Positions 54,525-63,823 of a stretch of DNA of 64,000 nucleotides are shown one piece after another (positions within the stretch are counted from its first letter, which is position 1; the number at the start of each line of letters is the position of its first letter). The notes under the pieces are model-generated. The model searched no databases. It saw nothing but the letters and a program-made list of their open reading frames with translations, and was not told the DNA's origin. The DNA comes from Maritimibacter sp. DP1N21-5 (lineage in GTDB: Bacteria; Pseudomonadota; Alphaproteobacteria; Rhodobacterales; Rhodobacteraceae): positions 1,736,001 to 1,800,000 of the forward strand of contig NZ_JAHUZF010000006.1 of assembly GCF_019218295.1 (NCBI RefSeq). Reading direction: 5' to 3'. The position numbers and the translations under genes were made by a program.

Positions 54525-56153
54525 ATGGGCTGGCTCAGGGACGAAACGGGGCTTGAGAAGACCAGGGCGAACTTCGTGCCGCTAACGGTGCTGTCGCATC
54601 TGAGGCGGGCAAAGGCGATCTATCCCGAACGGATTGCGGTGATCGACGGCGACCGGCAGTTCACCTATGGCGAGATGCACGACCGGGTCAGCCGGCTCGC
54701 CTCGGCGCTCACGCGGCTTGGCGTGGCCTCGGGCGACGTGGTCGCGACGATCCTGCCCAATACGCTGGCACAGGTCGAAGCACATTGGGCCGTGCCTGCG
54801 ACCGGCGCGATCCTCAACACGATCAACACGCGTCTCGACGTGGACTCGGTCGCTTATATCCTCGAGCACGGCGAGGCCAAGGTCGTGCTTGTGGACAGCC
54901 AGTTCCTCGAACCGCTGGAGGCCGCGCTGACGCGCATCGAAGGTCCGGCCCCCGTCGTGGTCGAGGTGCCGGACGCTGGTGCGGGCTTCCCGGCGAGCGG
55001 TCGTCACAAGGACTACGAAGCCCTCGTCGCCTCGGGCGATCCCGCCTTCAACTGGATCATGCCCGAGGACGAATGGGAGAGCCTCGCCCTCAATTACACC
55101 TCCGGCACGACGGGCCGCCCCAAGGGCGTCGTCTATTCGCACCGGGGCGCCTATCTGCACACGATGGGCGTGGCGGTGGCCTGGGGGCTGAACAAGCACA
55201 CCCGTTACCTTACGATCGTGCCGCTCTTTCACTGCAACAACTGGTGTCACACCTGGACCATTCCTGCCGTCGGCGGCACGGTTATCTGCTGCCGCGACAT
55301 CACCGCCAAGGCGATCTACGACGCCATCGCGGATCATGGCGTCACGCATTTCGGCGGGGCGCCCATCGTGCTGAACACACTCATCAACGCGAAGGACAGC
55401 GACCGGCGCGCCTTCGACCACAGGGTCGAGGTCTATACCGCCGGCGCGCCGCCACCCGCCGCGACCTTTGCCGGGATCGAGCCGCTCGGGTTCAACGTTA
55501 CCCAGGTCTATGGCCTGACCGAGATCTATGGCCACGGCACCGAATGCCTGTGGCGCGAGGATTGGGACGACCTGCCCGCCGAGGAACGATACACGATCAA
55601 GGCGCGCACCGGGGTCCTGAACGCCGACATGGAAGACGTGACCGTGATGGACGCCGGAACCATGACCCAGGTCGCCATGGACGGCGAAACCGTGGGCGAG
55701 ATCATGGCGCGGGGGAACATCGTGATGAAGGGCTACCTCAGGAACCCCGAGGCGACGCAGGAAGCCTTTGCGGGTGGTTACTTCCACACCGGCGACATCG
55801 CCTTCCAGCACCCGGACGGCTACATCAAGATCACCGACCGTGCGAAGGACATCATCATTTCGGGCGGCGAGAACGTCTCTTCCGTCGAGGTCGAGAACGC
55901 CATCATGCACCACCCTGCGGTGTCGCTCTGCGCGGTGGTGGCGAAACCGGACGAGAAATGGGGCGAGGTTCCCTGCGCCTTCGTCGAGCTCAAGGACGGC
56001 AAGACGGCGACCGAGGCCGAGATCATCGCCTTCGTGCGCGAACGGCTTGCAGGCTTCAAGACGCCGAAACGGGTGATCTTCGAGGAGCTTCCCAAGACCT
56101 CGACCGGCAAGATCCAGAAGTTCGAATTGCGCAAGAAACTGGCCGAGGTCTGA
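54525..56153 (+). CDS. acyl-CoA synthetase (AMP-forming)
   Basis: 542-aa adenylate-forming ligase. AMP/ATP motif YTSGTTGRPKGV, A4-type QVYGLTEIYGHGTECLW, A8 region GYIKITDRAKDIIISGGENVSS, and catalytic lysine in TSTGKIQKFELRKK. Belongs to the medium-chain/acetyl-type acyl-CoA synthetases of about 540 aa. GGGAGG precedes ATG 54525. Convergent with a crotonase gene 35 bases on; substrate acid unknown. Confidence 0.92.
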   Translation: MGWLRDETGLEKTRANFVPLTVLSHLRRAKAIYPERIAVIDGDRQFTYGEMHDRVSRLASALTRLGVASGDVVATILPNTLAQVEAHWAVPATGAILNTINTRLDVDSVAYILEHGEAKVVLVDSQFLEPLEAALTRIEGPAPVVVEVPDAGAGFPASGRHKDYEALVASGDPAFNWIMPEDEWESLALNYTSGTTGRPKGVVYSHRGAYLHTMGVAVAWGLNKHTRYLTIVPLFHCNNWCHTWTIPAVGGTVICCRDITAKAIYDAIADHGVTHFGGAPIVLNTLINAKDSDRRAFDHRVEVYTAGAPPPAATFAGIEPLGFNVTQVYGLTEIYGHGTECLWREDWDDLPAEERYTIKARTGVLNADMEDVTVMDAGTMTQVAMDGETVGEIMARGNIVMKGYLRNPEATQEAFAGGYFHTGDIAFQHPDGYIKITDRAKDIIISGGENVSSVEVENAIMHHPAVSLCAVVAKPDEKWGEVPCAFVELKDGKTATEAEIIAFVRERLAGFKTPKRVIFEELPKTSTGKIQKFELRKKLAEV

Positions 56154-56188
56154 CCCTCGGCCAGCCGCGCAGGTTCGTTGCGGTCAAG

Positions 56189-56977
56189 CTAGTCCTTGAA
56201 GACGGGCGTGCGTTTCTGCATGCCCGCCATCACCGCCTCCATCTGGTTCGCCCCGCCGATCAGCTCCTGTTGGACCCGGCTCTCCGCTTTCAACACGTCC
56301 TTGGGCGATGCGAGTTCCGTCTCGTCGATCAGGGCCTTTGCGGCGCGGATAGCGTCGGGCGAGCGCGTGGCGATTGTGCGGGCAAGCTCCATCGCGCGGG
56401 CCAGCGGGTCGTCCACCACTTCCGTCACCACACCCCAGCCCAGCGCGGCCTCGGCGTCGAAGACCTCGGCCGTATAGGTCAGCCGCCGCAGCACGTCTCC
56501 ACGCAGGAGCCGCCGGGCCAGATGCATCCCGCCCATGTCGGGGATGATGCCCCACTTCATCTCCATGATGGAGAACGTCGCATCCGGCGCCGCGATACGG
56601 ATGTCGGCCCCGAGCGCGATCTGAAACCCACCGCCGAAGGCATAGCCGTTGATCGCCGCGATCACCGGGACAGGACATTCGGCCCAGACCATGCTCGTCG
56701 CCTGAAAGATGTTGGAGCGCCCATGGGTCCGGTCCTGAAACCCCGACTGCGCGTCCTGCGCGATGGACGCCATCGCCGCCATGTCGAGCCCGGCGCAGAA
56801 GGCGCGCGGTCCCCCCGCCAGCACCACGGCGCGCACGCCGGGGGTCTCCGACACCTCGCGCCCGGCCGCGACAATGGCCGCGATCTGCTCCTTGTCGAGC
56901 GCGTTCATCTTGTCGTGCCGCGCCATGGTGACCACCGCCACGTGATCCTCGATTGCGATCGTTACCCTGTCGGACAT
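56189..56977 (-). CDS. enoyl-CoA hydratase/isomerase (crotonase) family protein
   Basis: 262 aa. Crotonase oxyanion-hole segments LAGGPRAFCAGLDMAAM and AINGYAFGGGFQIALGADIRIAA are visible. The second catalytic Glu region reads FSIMEMKWGIIPDMGG, with Lys-Trp-Gly in place of the usual Glu-x-x-x-Gly-Leu, so specificity may differ from plain enoyl-CoA hydratase. Stop-start gap to the thioesterase gene is 3 bases, so they form a pair. Confidence 0.9.
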   Translation of the reverse strand: MSDRVTIAIEDHVAVVTMARHDKMNALDKEQIAAIVAAGREVSETPGVRAVVLAGGPRAFCAGLDMAAMASIAQDAQSGFQDRTHGRSNIFQATSMVWAECPVPVIAAINGYAFGGGFQIALGADIRIAAPDATFSIMEMKWGIIPDMGGMHLARRLLRGDVLRRLTYTAEVFDAEAALGWGVVTEVVDDPLARAMELARTIATRSPDAIRAAKALIDETELASPKDVLKAESRVQQELIGGANQMEAVMAGMQKRTPVFKD

Positions 56978-56980
56978 GTC

Positions 56981-57430
56981 CTAGTCTCCTGATGGGATCG
57001 GAACGGGAACCATGGTCCCGATCAGTTTCGCGACAAGCCGCCGGGCCGCGCCCTCATGAGCCCAGACCTCGGCCTCGCAGACGAGCTGCCGCCGCCCGGC
57101 CCGCAGAACGCGCCCTTCGGCCACCATCCGCTCGCCCGCACCCGGGGCCAGAAGGTGGATCTTCATCTCTGAGGTCACGATTTCCTGCCCCGCAGGCAGA
57201 AGCGACAGCGCGGAATAGCCAGCGGCCGAATCGCCGATGGAAAAGGCGAGACCGGCATGGGCCACGCCCTGTTGCTGCTTGGCGCGGTCCGGAATGTCGC
57301 TTTCGATCACGACCCGGCCCGGTTCGACACTGACCAGATGGGCGCCCAGCGTCTCCATCATCGGCTGACGCGCGAAGCTCGCCGCGACGACGCGGGCAAA
57401 ATCCGGGTTCCTGACGGTGAAATCCTGCAT
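56981..57430 (-). CDS. PaaI-family hot-dog thioesterase
   Basis: 149-aa hot-dog fold protein with the thioesterase motif QQGVAHAGLAFSIGDSAAGYSALSLLP, where PaaI relatives have HGG. Hydrolyses acyl-CoA, probably aromatic or medium-chain; first gene of the pair with the crotonase. GGGAGG four bases before ATG 57430. Confidence 0.85.
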   Translation of the reverse strand: MQDFTVRNPDFARVVAASFARQPMMETLGAHLVSVEPGRVVIESDIPDRAKQQQGVAHAGLAFSIGDSAAGYSALSLLPAGQEIVTSEMKIHLLAPGAGERMVAEGRVLRAGRRQLVCEAEVWAHEGAARRLVAKLIGTMVPVPIPSGD

Positions 57431-57496
57431 GGTGCCTCCCATCCGCACCCTGCCGAGCGTCCCGCGCCCCGGCAAGCGTGACGGCGCGGCATCGCC

Positions 57497-58147
57497 TTAG
57501 CGCGGCATCGGAATCGGGACCGGGTTCGCCCCGGTGAGCACCGCGATCGCGCCGGGCTTTAAGAGCCTTGCGAGCGCCTTGTCCGTGGACCGAAGCCCGC
57601 CGGTATAGGTGCCATAGGCGGGCAGGATCACACGCTCACCATCGGACAGAAGACAGGGACGCGACCGCCCCGCCACCCGGGCCTTCGGATGATAATGGCC
57701 GGACACCTCGCCCTGCGCGCCGACCTGTGCGATATGGCGGAAGATCAGGGGTCCCAGCTGGACCTCGGCCCGATGTTCGCCGCCCAGATCGACAGGCGCG
57801 GGATCGTGGTTGCCTTCGACCCAGATCCAGCGCCGCCCCGCCATGAGCCGCGCGATCCAGAGACGCAGGTCGTCGTCCAGACCACCAACCGCCGCATCGT
57901 CATCGAACGTGTCGCCCAGACAGATCACGACCCGCGCCGCCACCGTCTCGATGTCCGCCTCGAGGCGTGTGAGCGTGTCCTGCACCTCGTAGGGCGGCAA
58001 GAGCGCCCCTGCCCGCCGTGCGAAGCGTTCGGAGCGCCCAAGATGCAGGTCGGACACCACCAGCACGCCCTTCTCCGGCCAGTAAAGCGCCCCTGACGGC
58101 AGGACCGTCAGGGCAACATCGAGGCACGAAAGCGAATAGGTGTTCAT
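57497..58147 (-). CDS. pdeM: ligase-associated DNA damage response endonuclease PdeM
   Basis: 216-aa calcineurin-like metallophosphoesterase. Metal motifs: VVSDLHLGRSERFARR, CLGDTFDDD, VEGNHDPAP and GHYHPKARVAGRSRPC, in the order expected for PdeM. In many bacteria it is encoded with a ligase-associated Lhr helicase and LigD-type genes; none is adjacent here. Start ATG 58147 (MNTYSLSC), with an alternative ATG four codons earlier. Confidence 0.85.
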   Translation of the reverse strand: MNTYSLSCLDVALTVLPSGALYWPEKGVLVVSDLHLGRSERFARRAGALLPPYEVQDTLTRLEADIETVAARVVICLGDTFDDDAAVGGLDDDLRLWIARLMAGRRWIWVEGNHDPAPVDLGGEHRAEVQLGPLIFRHIAQVGAQGEVSGHYHPKARVAGRSRPCLLSDGERVILPAYGTYTGGLRSTDKALARLLKPGAIAVLTGANPVPIPMPR

Positions 58148-58314
58148 CCTTCGTTCCATACCCCCCGCACACCCGACCCGCAACGTGAAAGCGCTCTCCC
58201 TTCACTGCTTCACAAATACCTCGGGGAGCGAGAGGCTTGTGAGGTTTGCTGGCAAAGCTCACATCGCAGCGCCTCTTGCATGGATCGGCCGGGGTCCCTT
58301 CCGGGCCGAGACAT

Positions 58315-60492
58315 TCACGCCAGTCGAATCCCCGATCCTTCGACCATTCGCCCGATCACATGGCCCTGCCCGCCTGCTCCGGCGATCCCGGCCAGCACGT
58401 CCTTCAGGTCCTCGACGCTCACGCAGGCCAGAAACCCGCCCGCCGTTTGCGGGTCCCAGAGCAGATCGGCTCGCGCGCCGACAGCGCCCTCTACCGGAGC
58501 CGCCACCTTGTTCGCCGGAAAGATTGTCGACCGATAACCCGCCTCGGCCAACGGCAGGGCACCTTCGTAAGACGGCACATCCGCCAATACGATCTCGGCC
58601 CCCACACCGGATGCGCGGCAGATCGCGCTCAGATGCCCGGCCAATCCGAAGCCCGTCACATCGGTCATAGCATGGGCCGGCTCTAGCACCCGCGCCACCG
58701 CCCCCTGCCCCGTCGCCATCACCGCGAGCATCGCCGCCACGTCGACGCCCTGCGCGGCGCCCTTCATCTCGGCGGCAAGGATCGTGCCTGAACCGATGGG
58801 GCGGGTCAGGACGAGCACATCGTCCGGCTGCGCACCAGCCACGGTGATCGGCTTGTCCACCAGACCGGTCACGGTGAAACCGACCGTGCATTCCGCGCCC
58901 ATCGTGGTGTGGCCCCCGGCGATCTCTGCGCCCTCGGCGGCAAAGACCTCGGCGGCGGCCGCCATGATCTCCTCCATCGCCCGCGCCTGAAGCGCCTCGG
59001 ACTGGCGCGGCAGCGTGACCTGCGCCAGCACCGCCTGTGGCCGGGCTCCCATGGCGAGCACGTCGCCCAGCGCATGATGCGCCGCGATCCGGGCGAAAAG
59101 ACCGTAGTCTTCGGTGAAGGCGCGCAGGTGATCGGTGGTCAGGACCTGTCGGACGCCACCTAACTCGACCACGGCCGCATCGTCGCCGGGTCCGGTCAAG
59201 ATGTCGTCCCGACCGGCGCGCGGCAGCCGCGATAGGGTCGCTGAAAGCACGCCTGGCCCGACCTTGGACCCGCAGCCGGCGCAGAGCATCTGCTCGGCCC
59301 CGCCGAGTTCCTCGCGCACGCCGTCGGCCAGCACACTGGGCAAGGGGTCCTGCTTCATCTGGGGCAGGTGCCGGAACTTGTCCATGAAACGCTGGTCGAT
59401 CCGGTCCTTCCAGCGCCACAGAAGCGGCCCCGCAACCGCGAACCGCCCCCGCTGGGCGATGGCACTCTTGCCGCCAAGGGAAATGAGCTTGAGGAAATCC
59501 TTCTGCGGTCGGAAGTCGCGCAGTGACCCGCCCGAAAGCCTTGCGCGCAGATTGTGGAGGAGCACCGGCGCCACGCGCACGGCATAGACCCCCGCCTTCG
59601 GCAAGGGATCCGGCGCGAAATGGGCGCAGTCACCCACCGCGAATAGGTCCTCCTGCCCGGTGACGCGGCAGGTGGCATCCGTCGTCACGAAACCCGCTTC
59701 GGTGACGGGAAGACCACTCGCCGCGAGCCAGCCATGGGCCATCGCCCCCGCGGCACCCAGCGTGAAACGGCTGGGCAGCGTCGTGCCGTCGTCGAGCACG
59801 ATATGATCAGGCAGCACCCGTTCAACGCGACGGCCGAACAGGAGCTGGACCCCGGCACGCTCCAGCGTCCCGCGCATGAGGCCCGCTGCCCGAGGGGCAA
59901 AGCCGGTCAGGGCCCCGGTCGCCTCGATGAGGGCGACCCGCGGCGTGGCGCCGTCCTGCCGCAGCGCGTGATCCATGGCGAGCGCGACTTCACAGCCCGC
60001 GACCCCCGCGCCGATCACGGCGACCTCGGGCGCGGCGTCACCGGCGCGCACCTGCGCGCGGAATTCACGGAACGCACCGGCGAAGCGGTCGAGCGGCTTC
60101 ACGCCCAGCGCATGATCGTCAAAGCCGTCGATGTCCGACATCCCGGCATGGACGCCGACATCGAGCGAGGCCACGTCATAGGCGATCTCCCGCCCCCCTG
60201 CGAGCCGGACGCGCCGGGCCACGGGATCGACCCCCTCGGCCCATCCGGTGACCAGACGCGCTCCTGCGAAACGGCAGAGCCGCACGAGATCGAGGTCGAG
60301 CTCCTCGCGTGCGTAGTGGCCGGCCACATGGCCGGGCAGCATCCCCGAATAGGGCGCGGTCGGTCCCGGATGAACCACCGTCAGCCGGACGCCCGGCAGA
60401 GGGTTCATGCCCCACATCCTGAGGACGAGCGCATGCGCATGGCCGCCGCCGATCAGAACGACGTCACGGGTCAGGGGTATCTGGCTTTGCAT
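58315..60492 (-). CDS. selD: fusion of FAD/NAD pyridine nucleotide-disulfide oxidoreductase and selenide, water dikinase
   Basis: 725 aa. Residues 1 to about 370 are a type II NADH dehydrogenase-like flavoprotein: VVLIGGGHAHALVL, VIGAGVAGCEVALAM and LFAVGDCAHFA. From about 390 comes SelD, which makes selenophosphate from selenide and ATP: CAGCGSKVGPGVL carries the catalytic Cys (Cys codon, not Sec) and Lys, then GPGDDAAVV, IAGGHTTMGAE and the C-terminal WDPQTAGGFLACV. GGAGG seven bases before ATG 60492. Such fusions are known in cyanobacteria and marine bacteria. No selA, selB or mnmH in the window. Confidence 0.93.
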   Translation of the reverse strand: MQSQIPLTRDVVLIGGGHAHALVLRMWGMNPLPGVRLTVVHPGPTAPYSGMLPGHVAGHYAREELDLDLVRLCRFAGARLVTGWAEGVDPVARRVRLAGGREIAYDVASLDVGVHAGMSDIDGFDDHALGVKPLDRFAGAFREFRAQVRAGDAAPEVAVIGAGVAGCEVALAMDHALRQDGATPRVALIEATGALTGFAPRAAGLMRGTLERAGVQLLFGRRVERVLPDHIVLDDGTTLPSRFTLGAAGAMAHGWLAASGLPVTEAGFVTTDATCRVTGQEDLFAVGDCAHFAPDPLPKAGVYAVRVAPVLLHNLRARLSGGSLRDFRPQKDFLKLISLGGKSAIAQRGRFAVAGPLLWRWKDRIDQRFMDKFRHLPQMKQDPLPSVLADGVREELGGAEQMLCAGCGSKVGPGVLSATLSRLPRAGRDDILTGPGDDAAVVELGGVRQVLTTDHLRAFTEDYGLFARIAAHHALGDVLAMGARPQAVLAQVTLPRQSEALQARAMEEIMAAAAEVFAAEGAEIAGGHTTMGAECTVGFTVTGLVDKPITVAGAQPDDVLVLTRPIGSGTILAAEMKGAAQGVDVAAMLAVMATGQGAVARVLEPAHAMTDVTGFGLAGHLSAICRASGVGAEIVLADVPSYEGALPLAEAGYRSTIFPANKVAAPVEGAVGARADLLWDPQTAGGFLACVSVEDLKDVLAGIAGAGGQGHVIGRMVEGSGIRLA

Positions 60493-60665
60493 CGAAGCGC
60501 CTCCTGCGCCCCTCTTTAGCGGCCCATCGCACGATTGCCCATGCGGCGCCGTAGCAGCACGGAGTGCACCTGTGTCCTTCGCGACTCGCCGTTCCTGCCA
60601 GCCTGCAACAGCTGTCGAAACAGCTCCGACCCACGCGCCGCCGCCGCTCTCACGCGGGCGTTCCC

Positions 60666-60694
60666 TTGGGCACGCCTCCCGGATTTCGCACAAT
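60666..60694 (+). promoter_or_regulatory. possible sigma-70 promoter of nirBD
   Basis: TTGGGC (60666-60671), 17-base spacer, CACAAT (60689-60694). Weak match; chosen because it would place the tandem hairpins inside the transcript, about 110 and 170 nt from the start. Confidence 0.3.
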
Positions 60695-60812
60695 AAACAG
60701 GCAGTCCCCGCGTCTTGTGCTGCAGGGCAGCGAAAAAACGGCGACCGCGCGCAGTGGTCCGTTGCCACATGCCGCGGTCCTGCCAATAAGCGAGGTAAGG
60801 ATCTTCGCATCC

Positions 60813-60884
60813 ATGCCGCAACGGCGCGGCGTTTTCCGTCAGGACCGAGGGCCATGCCCGGAGGTCTCGCAGCAACGATGCTGC
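60813..60884 (+). ncRNA. tandem hexaloop hairpins, candidate ANTAR (NasT-type) antitermination target
   Basis: Hairpin P1: stem GCCGC/GCGGC (60815-60830, extendable by A-U and U-G to 60813-60832) with six-base loop AACGGC. Hairpin P2: stem GCAGC/GCTGC (60869-60884) with six-base loop AACGAT. Both loops have A at position 1 and G at position 4, the two bases that define RNA targets of ANTAR regulators such as NasR, NasT and EutV. The linker is 38 nt, longer than I would expect, and I see no clear U-tract terminator after P2. Confidence 0.5.
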
Positions 60885-60998
60885 CCACGCACCGAACAAT
60901 CGAGACGCGGGGAAACGGGCGCCAGTCGCTTGCCCTTCCCACCGACAGAAACCGCCGCGGTCCGGGGCTTCCGGCGCCGCCATCGACCGGAGGACGCC

Positions 60999-63473
60999 AT
61001 GTCCAAGCAAAAACTCGTCATCGTCGGCAATGGGATGGCCCCGGGCCGGATGCTCGAACATCTCTTCGAGATCGACCGGGACGCCTTCGACGTGACCATC
61101 TTCAACGCCGAACCGCGCGTGAACTACGACCGGATCATGCTGTCGCCCGTGTTGTCGGGCGAGAAGTCCTTCGCGGACATCGTGATCCACGACGACGCTT
61201 GGTATGCCGACAACGGCATCACGCTTCACCGGGGCCAGAAAGTCACCGGGATCGACCGCGCCGCAAAGACCGTCACCGCGGCGGGGGGCGAGACCGCGTG
61301 CTACGACAAGCTCGTCATCGCGACCGGGTCCGACCCCTTCATCATCCCGGTTCCCGGCCACCAGCTCTCCGGTGTGCTCGCCTACCGTGATCTGGATGAC
61401 GTCGAGAAGATGAAGGCCGCTGCCGCGAAGGGGGGCCGCGCCGTGGTGATCGGCGGCGGACTTCTGGGGCTCGAAGCCGCCGCGGGGCTCAAGGCGCAGG
61501 GCATGGAGGTCACCGTGCTCCACCTCATGCCGACGCTTCTGGAGCGGCAACTCGACCCGGCGGCGGGCTACCTGCTGCAAAAGGAACTCGAAGGCCGTGG
61601 CATCGACATCCGCTGTCAGTCCAACACCAAGCAGATCCTTGGCAGAGACGCGGTCGAGGGCGTGGAGCTCGAGGATGGCACCCTCATCGACGCCTCCATC
61701 GTCGTGATGGCAGTCGGTATCCGCCCGAACGTGACGCTCGCGAAAGAGGCGGGGCTGACCGTCGAGCGCGGGATCGTCACCGACGCCGCCATGCGCACGT
61801 CGGACCCCGATATCCTGTCGGTCGGGGAATGCGTGCAGGTCGATGGCCGGGTCTACGGCCTCGTCGCGCCGCTCTACCAGATGGCACGGGTCGCGGCGCA
61901 GACACTGACCGGGACGGACGCCAGTTTTGCCCATACGGAGACGCCGACCAAGCTCAAGGTGACAGGGATCAACCTCTACTCGGTCGGCCAGTTTGACGAA
62001 GGCCCCGGCTACGAGGACGTCGTTCTTCGCGACGCGGCGCGGGGCAGCTACAAGCGTGTGATCCTGAAGGAGAACAGGGTGATCGGCGCCGTACTTTACG
62101 GTGATGTGGCCGACGGCGCGTGGTATAATGAGATGTTGAAATCCGGCGAGGACGTGAGCGATCGGCGCGACACGCTCATCTTCGGGCAGAACCATCAGGG
62201 CGGCGGCGCGATCGACCCGCTGGCGGCGGTCGCGAACCTTTCGGACGACGCCGAGATCTGCGGCTGCAACGGCATCTGCAAGGGCCAGATCGTGAATGCG
62301 ATCACCGAGAAGAGCCTGACCTCGCTCGCAGACGTGCGCGCGCATACCAAGGCCTCGGCCTCTTGCGGGACCTGCACGAACCTCGTCGAAAACCTCATGG
62401 CGCTGACGCTGGGCGATGCGGTCGTGGCCACCCCCGAAGGCATGTGCGACTGCACCCACCACACCCACGGCGACGTGCGCCGCCTCATCCGCGCGATGGG
62501 GCTGAAGTCGATCCCCGCCGTGATGCAGGCGCTCGAATGGACGACGCCCGAGGGCTGCGCGAAATGCCGTCCAGCGTTGAATTACTACCTCGTCGCGGAC
62601 TGGCCGGGGGAGTATGTCGACCACCAGCAGTCCCGTTTCATCAACGAACGCGTCCACGCCAACATTCAGAAGGACGGCACTTATTCCGTCGTGCCGCGCA
62701 TGTTCGGCGGCCTCACGACCCCGAGCGAGCTGCGCGCAATCGCCGACGTGGCGGAGAAATACGACATCCCGACCGTCAAGGTCACCGGCGGCCAGCGGAT
62801 CGACCTTCTGGGCGTTAAGAAAGAGGATCTCCTGCCGGTGTGGAAGGACCTCAACGACGCCGGCATGATCTCGGGGGCGGCCTATTCCAAGGGACTCAGG
62901 ACAGTGAAAACCTGTGTCGGCAAGGACTGGTGCCGCTTTGGGACGCAGGACTCGATGGGGCTGGGCATCAAGCTCGAGAAATACCTCTGGGGCGCGTGGT
63001 CGCCCGCGAAACTGAAGCTCGCCGTCACCGGCTGCCCACGCAACTGCGCCGAGGCGACCTGCAAGGACATCGGGGTGATCTGCGTCGATAGCGGGTTCCA
63101 GATCGTCTACGGCGGAGCTGCCGGCCTTCATATCCAGGGCACGACCGAGCTTGGCACGGTCAGGACCGAAGAAGAGGTGATGGAGGTCATCGGCGCGCTC
63201 ACGCAGTATTACCGCGAGAGCGGCTTCTACCTCGAACGCATCTACAAATGGGCGGATCGCGTCGGATACGACCATATCAAGTCGGTCGTGCTCGACGACA
63301 TAGAGGAACGCAAGGCACTGGCCGAACGCTTCGCCTATTCCCAGACCTTCGCGCAATTCGACCCCTGGGCCGCCCGTGTGGCCGGTGAGGATGCGCATGA
63401 GTTCAAGCCGCTGGCGGTCATAGACGCCCCGTCGGACGCCAAGAGCACCACCGTGATGGAGCCCGCAGAATGA
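60999..63473 (+). CDS. nirB: assimilatory nitrite reductase [NAD(P)H] large subunit
   Basis: 824-aa siroheme/FAD enzyme reducing nitrite to ammonium in the cytoplasm. N-terminal FAD and NAD domains (VIVGNGMAPGRMLE, VVIGGGLLGLEAAAGL), a BFD-like [2Fe-2S] domain (CGCNGICKG ... CGTC), then the nitrite reductase half with siroheme-[4Fe-4S] ligands C639, C645, C679 and C683 (TCVGKDWC and GCPRNC). GGAGG precedes ATG 60999. Overlaps nirD by 4 bases. Long leader with ANTAR-like hairpins suggests nitrate/nitrite-responsive antitermination. Confidence 0.96.
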   Translation: MSKQKLVIVGNGMAPGRMLEHLFEIDRDAFDVTIFNAEPRVNYDRIMLSPVLSGEKSFADIVIHDDAWYADNGITLHRGQKVTGIDRAAKTVTAAGGETACYDKLVIATGSDPFIIPVPGHQLSGVLAYRDLDDVEKMKAAAAKGGRAVVIGGGLLGLEAAAGLKAQGMEVTVLHLMPTLLERQLDPAAGYLLQKELEGRGIDIRCQSNTKQILGRDAVEGVELEDGTLIDASIVVMAVGIRPNVTLAKEAGLTVERGIVTDAAMRTSDPDILSVGECVQVDGRVYGLVAPLYQMARVAAQTLTGTDASFAHTETPTKLKVTGINLYSVGQFDEGPGYEDVVLRDAARGSYKRVILKENRVIGAVLYGDVADGAWYNEMLKSGEDVSDRRDTLIFGQNHQGGGAIDPLAAVANLSDDAEICGCNGICKGQIVNAITEKSLTSLADVRAHTKASASCGTCTNLVENLMALTLGDAVVATPEGMCDCTHHTHGDVRRLIRAMGLKSIPAVMQALEWTTPEGCAKCRPALNYYLVADWPGEYVDHQQSRFINERVHANIQKDGTYSVVPRMFGGLTTPSELRAIADVAEKYDIPTVKVTGGQRIDLLGVKKEDLLPVWKDLNDAGMISGAAYSKGLRTVKTCVGKDWCRFGTQDSMGLGIKLEKYLWGAWSPAKLKLAVTGCPRNCAEATCKDIGVICVDSGFQIVYGGAAGLHIQGTTELGTVRTEEEVMEVIGALTQYYRESGFYLERIYKWADRVGYDHIKSVVLDDIEERKALAERFAYSQTFAQFDPWAARVAGEDAHEFKPLAVIDAPSDAKSTTVMEPAE

Positions 63474-63811
63474 ACGTCTCTCTCAACCAGACCGACCTCG
63501 ACTGGCGCCAGGTCGGCACCATCGACGACATCAAGTCGCAGGGAGCGCGAAAGGTGCGCTGGGGCGACGTGACCATCGCCGTCTTCCGCACCGCCGGCGA
63601 CCAGGTCTTCGCGCTCGAGGACAAATGCCCGCACAAGAACGGCCCGCTCTCCGAGGGAATCGTGCATGACGGCTGCGTCACCTGCCCCTTGCACAACTGG
63701 GTCATCAAGCTCGAGGACGGCACCGCACAGGGTGCAGACGAAGGCGCGACGCGGAGTTTTCCGGTCCGCCTCGAAGGTCGCGACATCTACCTCAAGCTCG
63801 GGTCCGACTGA
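63470..63811 (+). CDS. nirD: nitrite reductase small subunit
   Basis: 113-aa Rieske-type subunit of NirBD. CPHKNGPLSEG and CVTCPLHNWVIKLEDG give the Cys-X-His and Cys-X2-His ligand pairs for a [2Fe-2S] cluster (some NirD lack them; here they are intact). ATGA overlap with nirB. Confidence 0.95.
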   Translation: MNVSLNQTDLDWRQVGTIDDIKSQGARKVRWGDVTIAVFRTAGDQVFALEDKCPHKNGPLSEGIVHDGCVTCPLHNWVIKLEDGTAQGADEGATRSFPVRLEGRDIYLKLGSD

Positions 63812-63823
63812 TCCCGAAAACGA

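Larger units (their letters stand above)
60493..60998. other. 506-base selD-nirB intergenic region
   Basis: No protein gene supported on either strand; open frames here are continuations of shadows. It holds a possible nirB promoter (60666-60694), a palindrome AGCTGT-CGAA-ACAGCT at 60610-60625 approximately, and structured RNA hairpins at 60813-60832 and 60869-60884, making a nirB leader of roughly 300 nt. Confidence 0.6.

Noticed and set aside
58148..58320. Possible selC (tRNA-Sec) next to selD
   Set aside because: Contains CTTCACA and a TCGAATCCCC stretch, but no acceptor pairing, no long variable arm and no TCA anticodon stem; the latter stretch is the selD 3' end.
60799..60812. GGAT-CTTCGC-ATCC hairpin in the nirB leader as a third ANTAR hairpin
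   Set aside because: The loop lacks A1 and G4 and the stem has only four pairs.
60516..63398. 960-codon minus-strand frame opposite nirB
   Set aside because: Shadow of nirB; composition typical of an antisense frame (His, Val, Asp, Arg runs).
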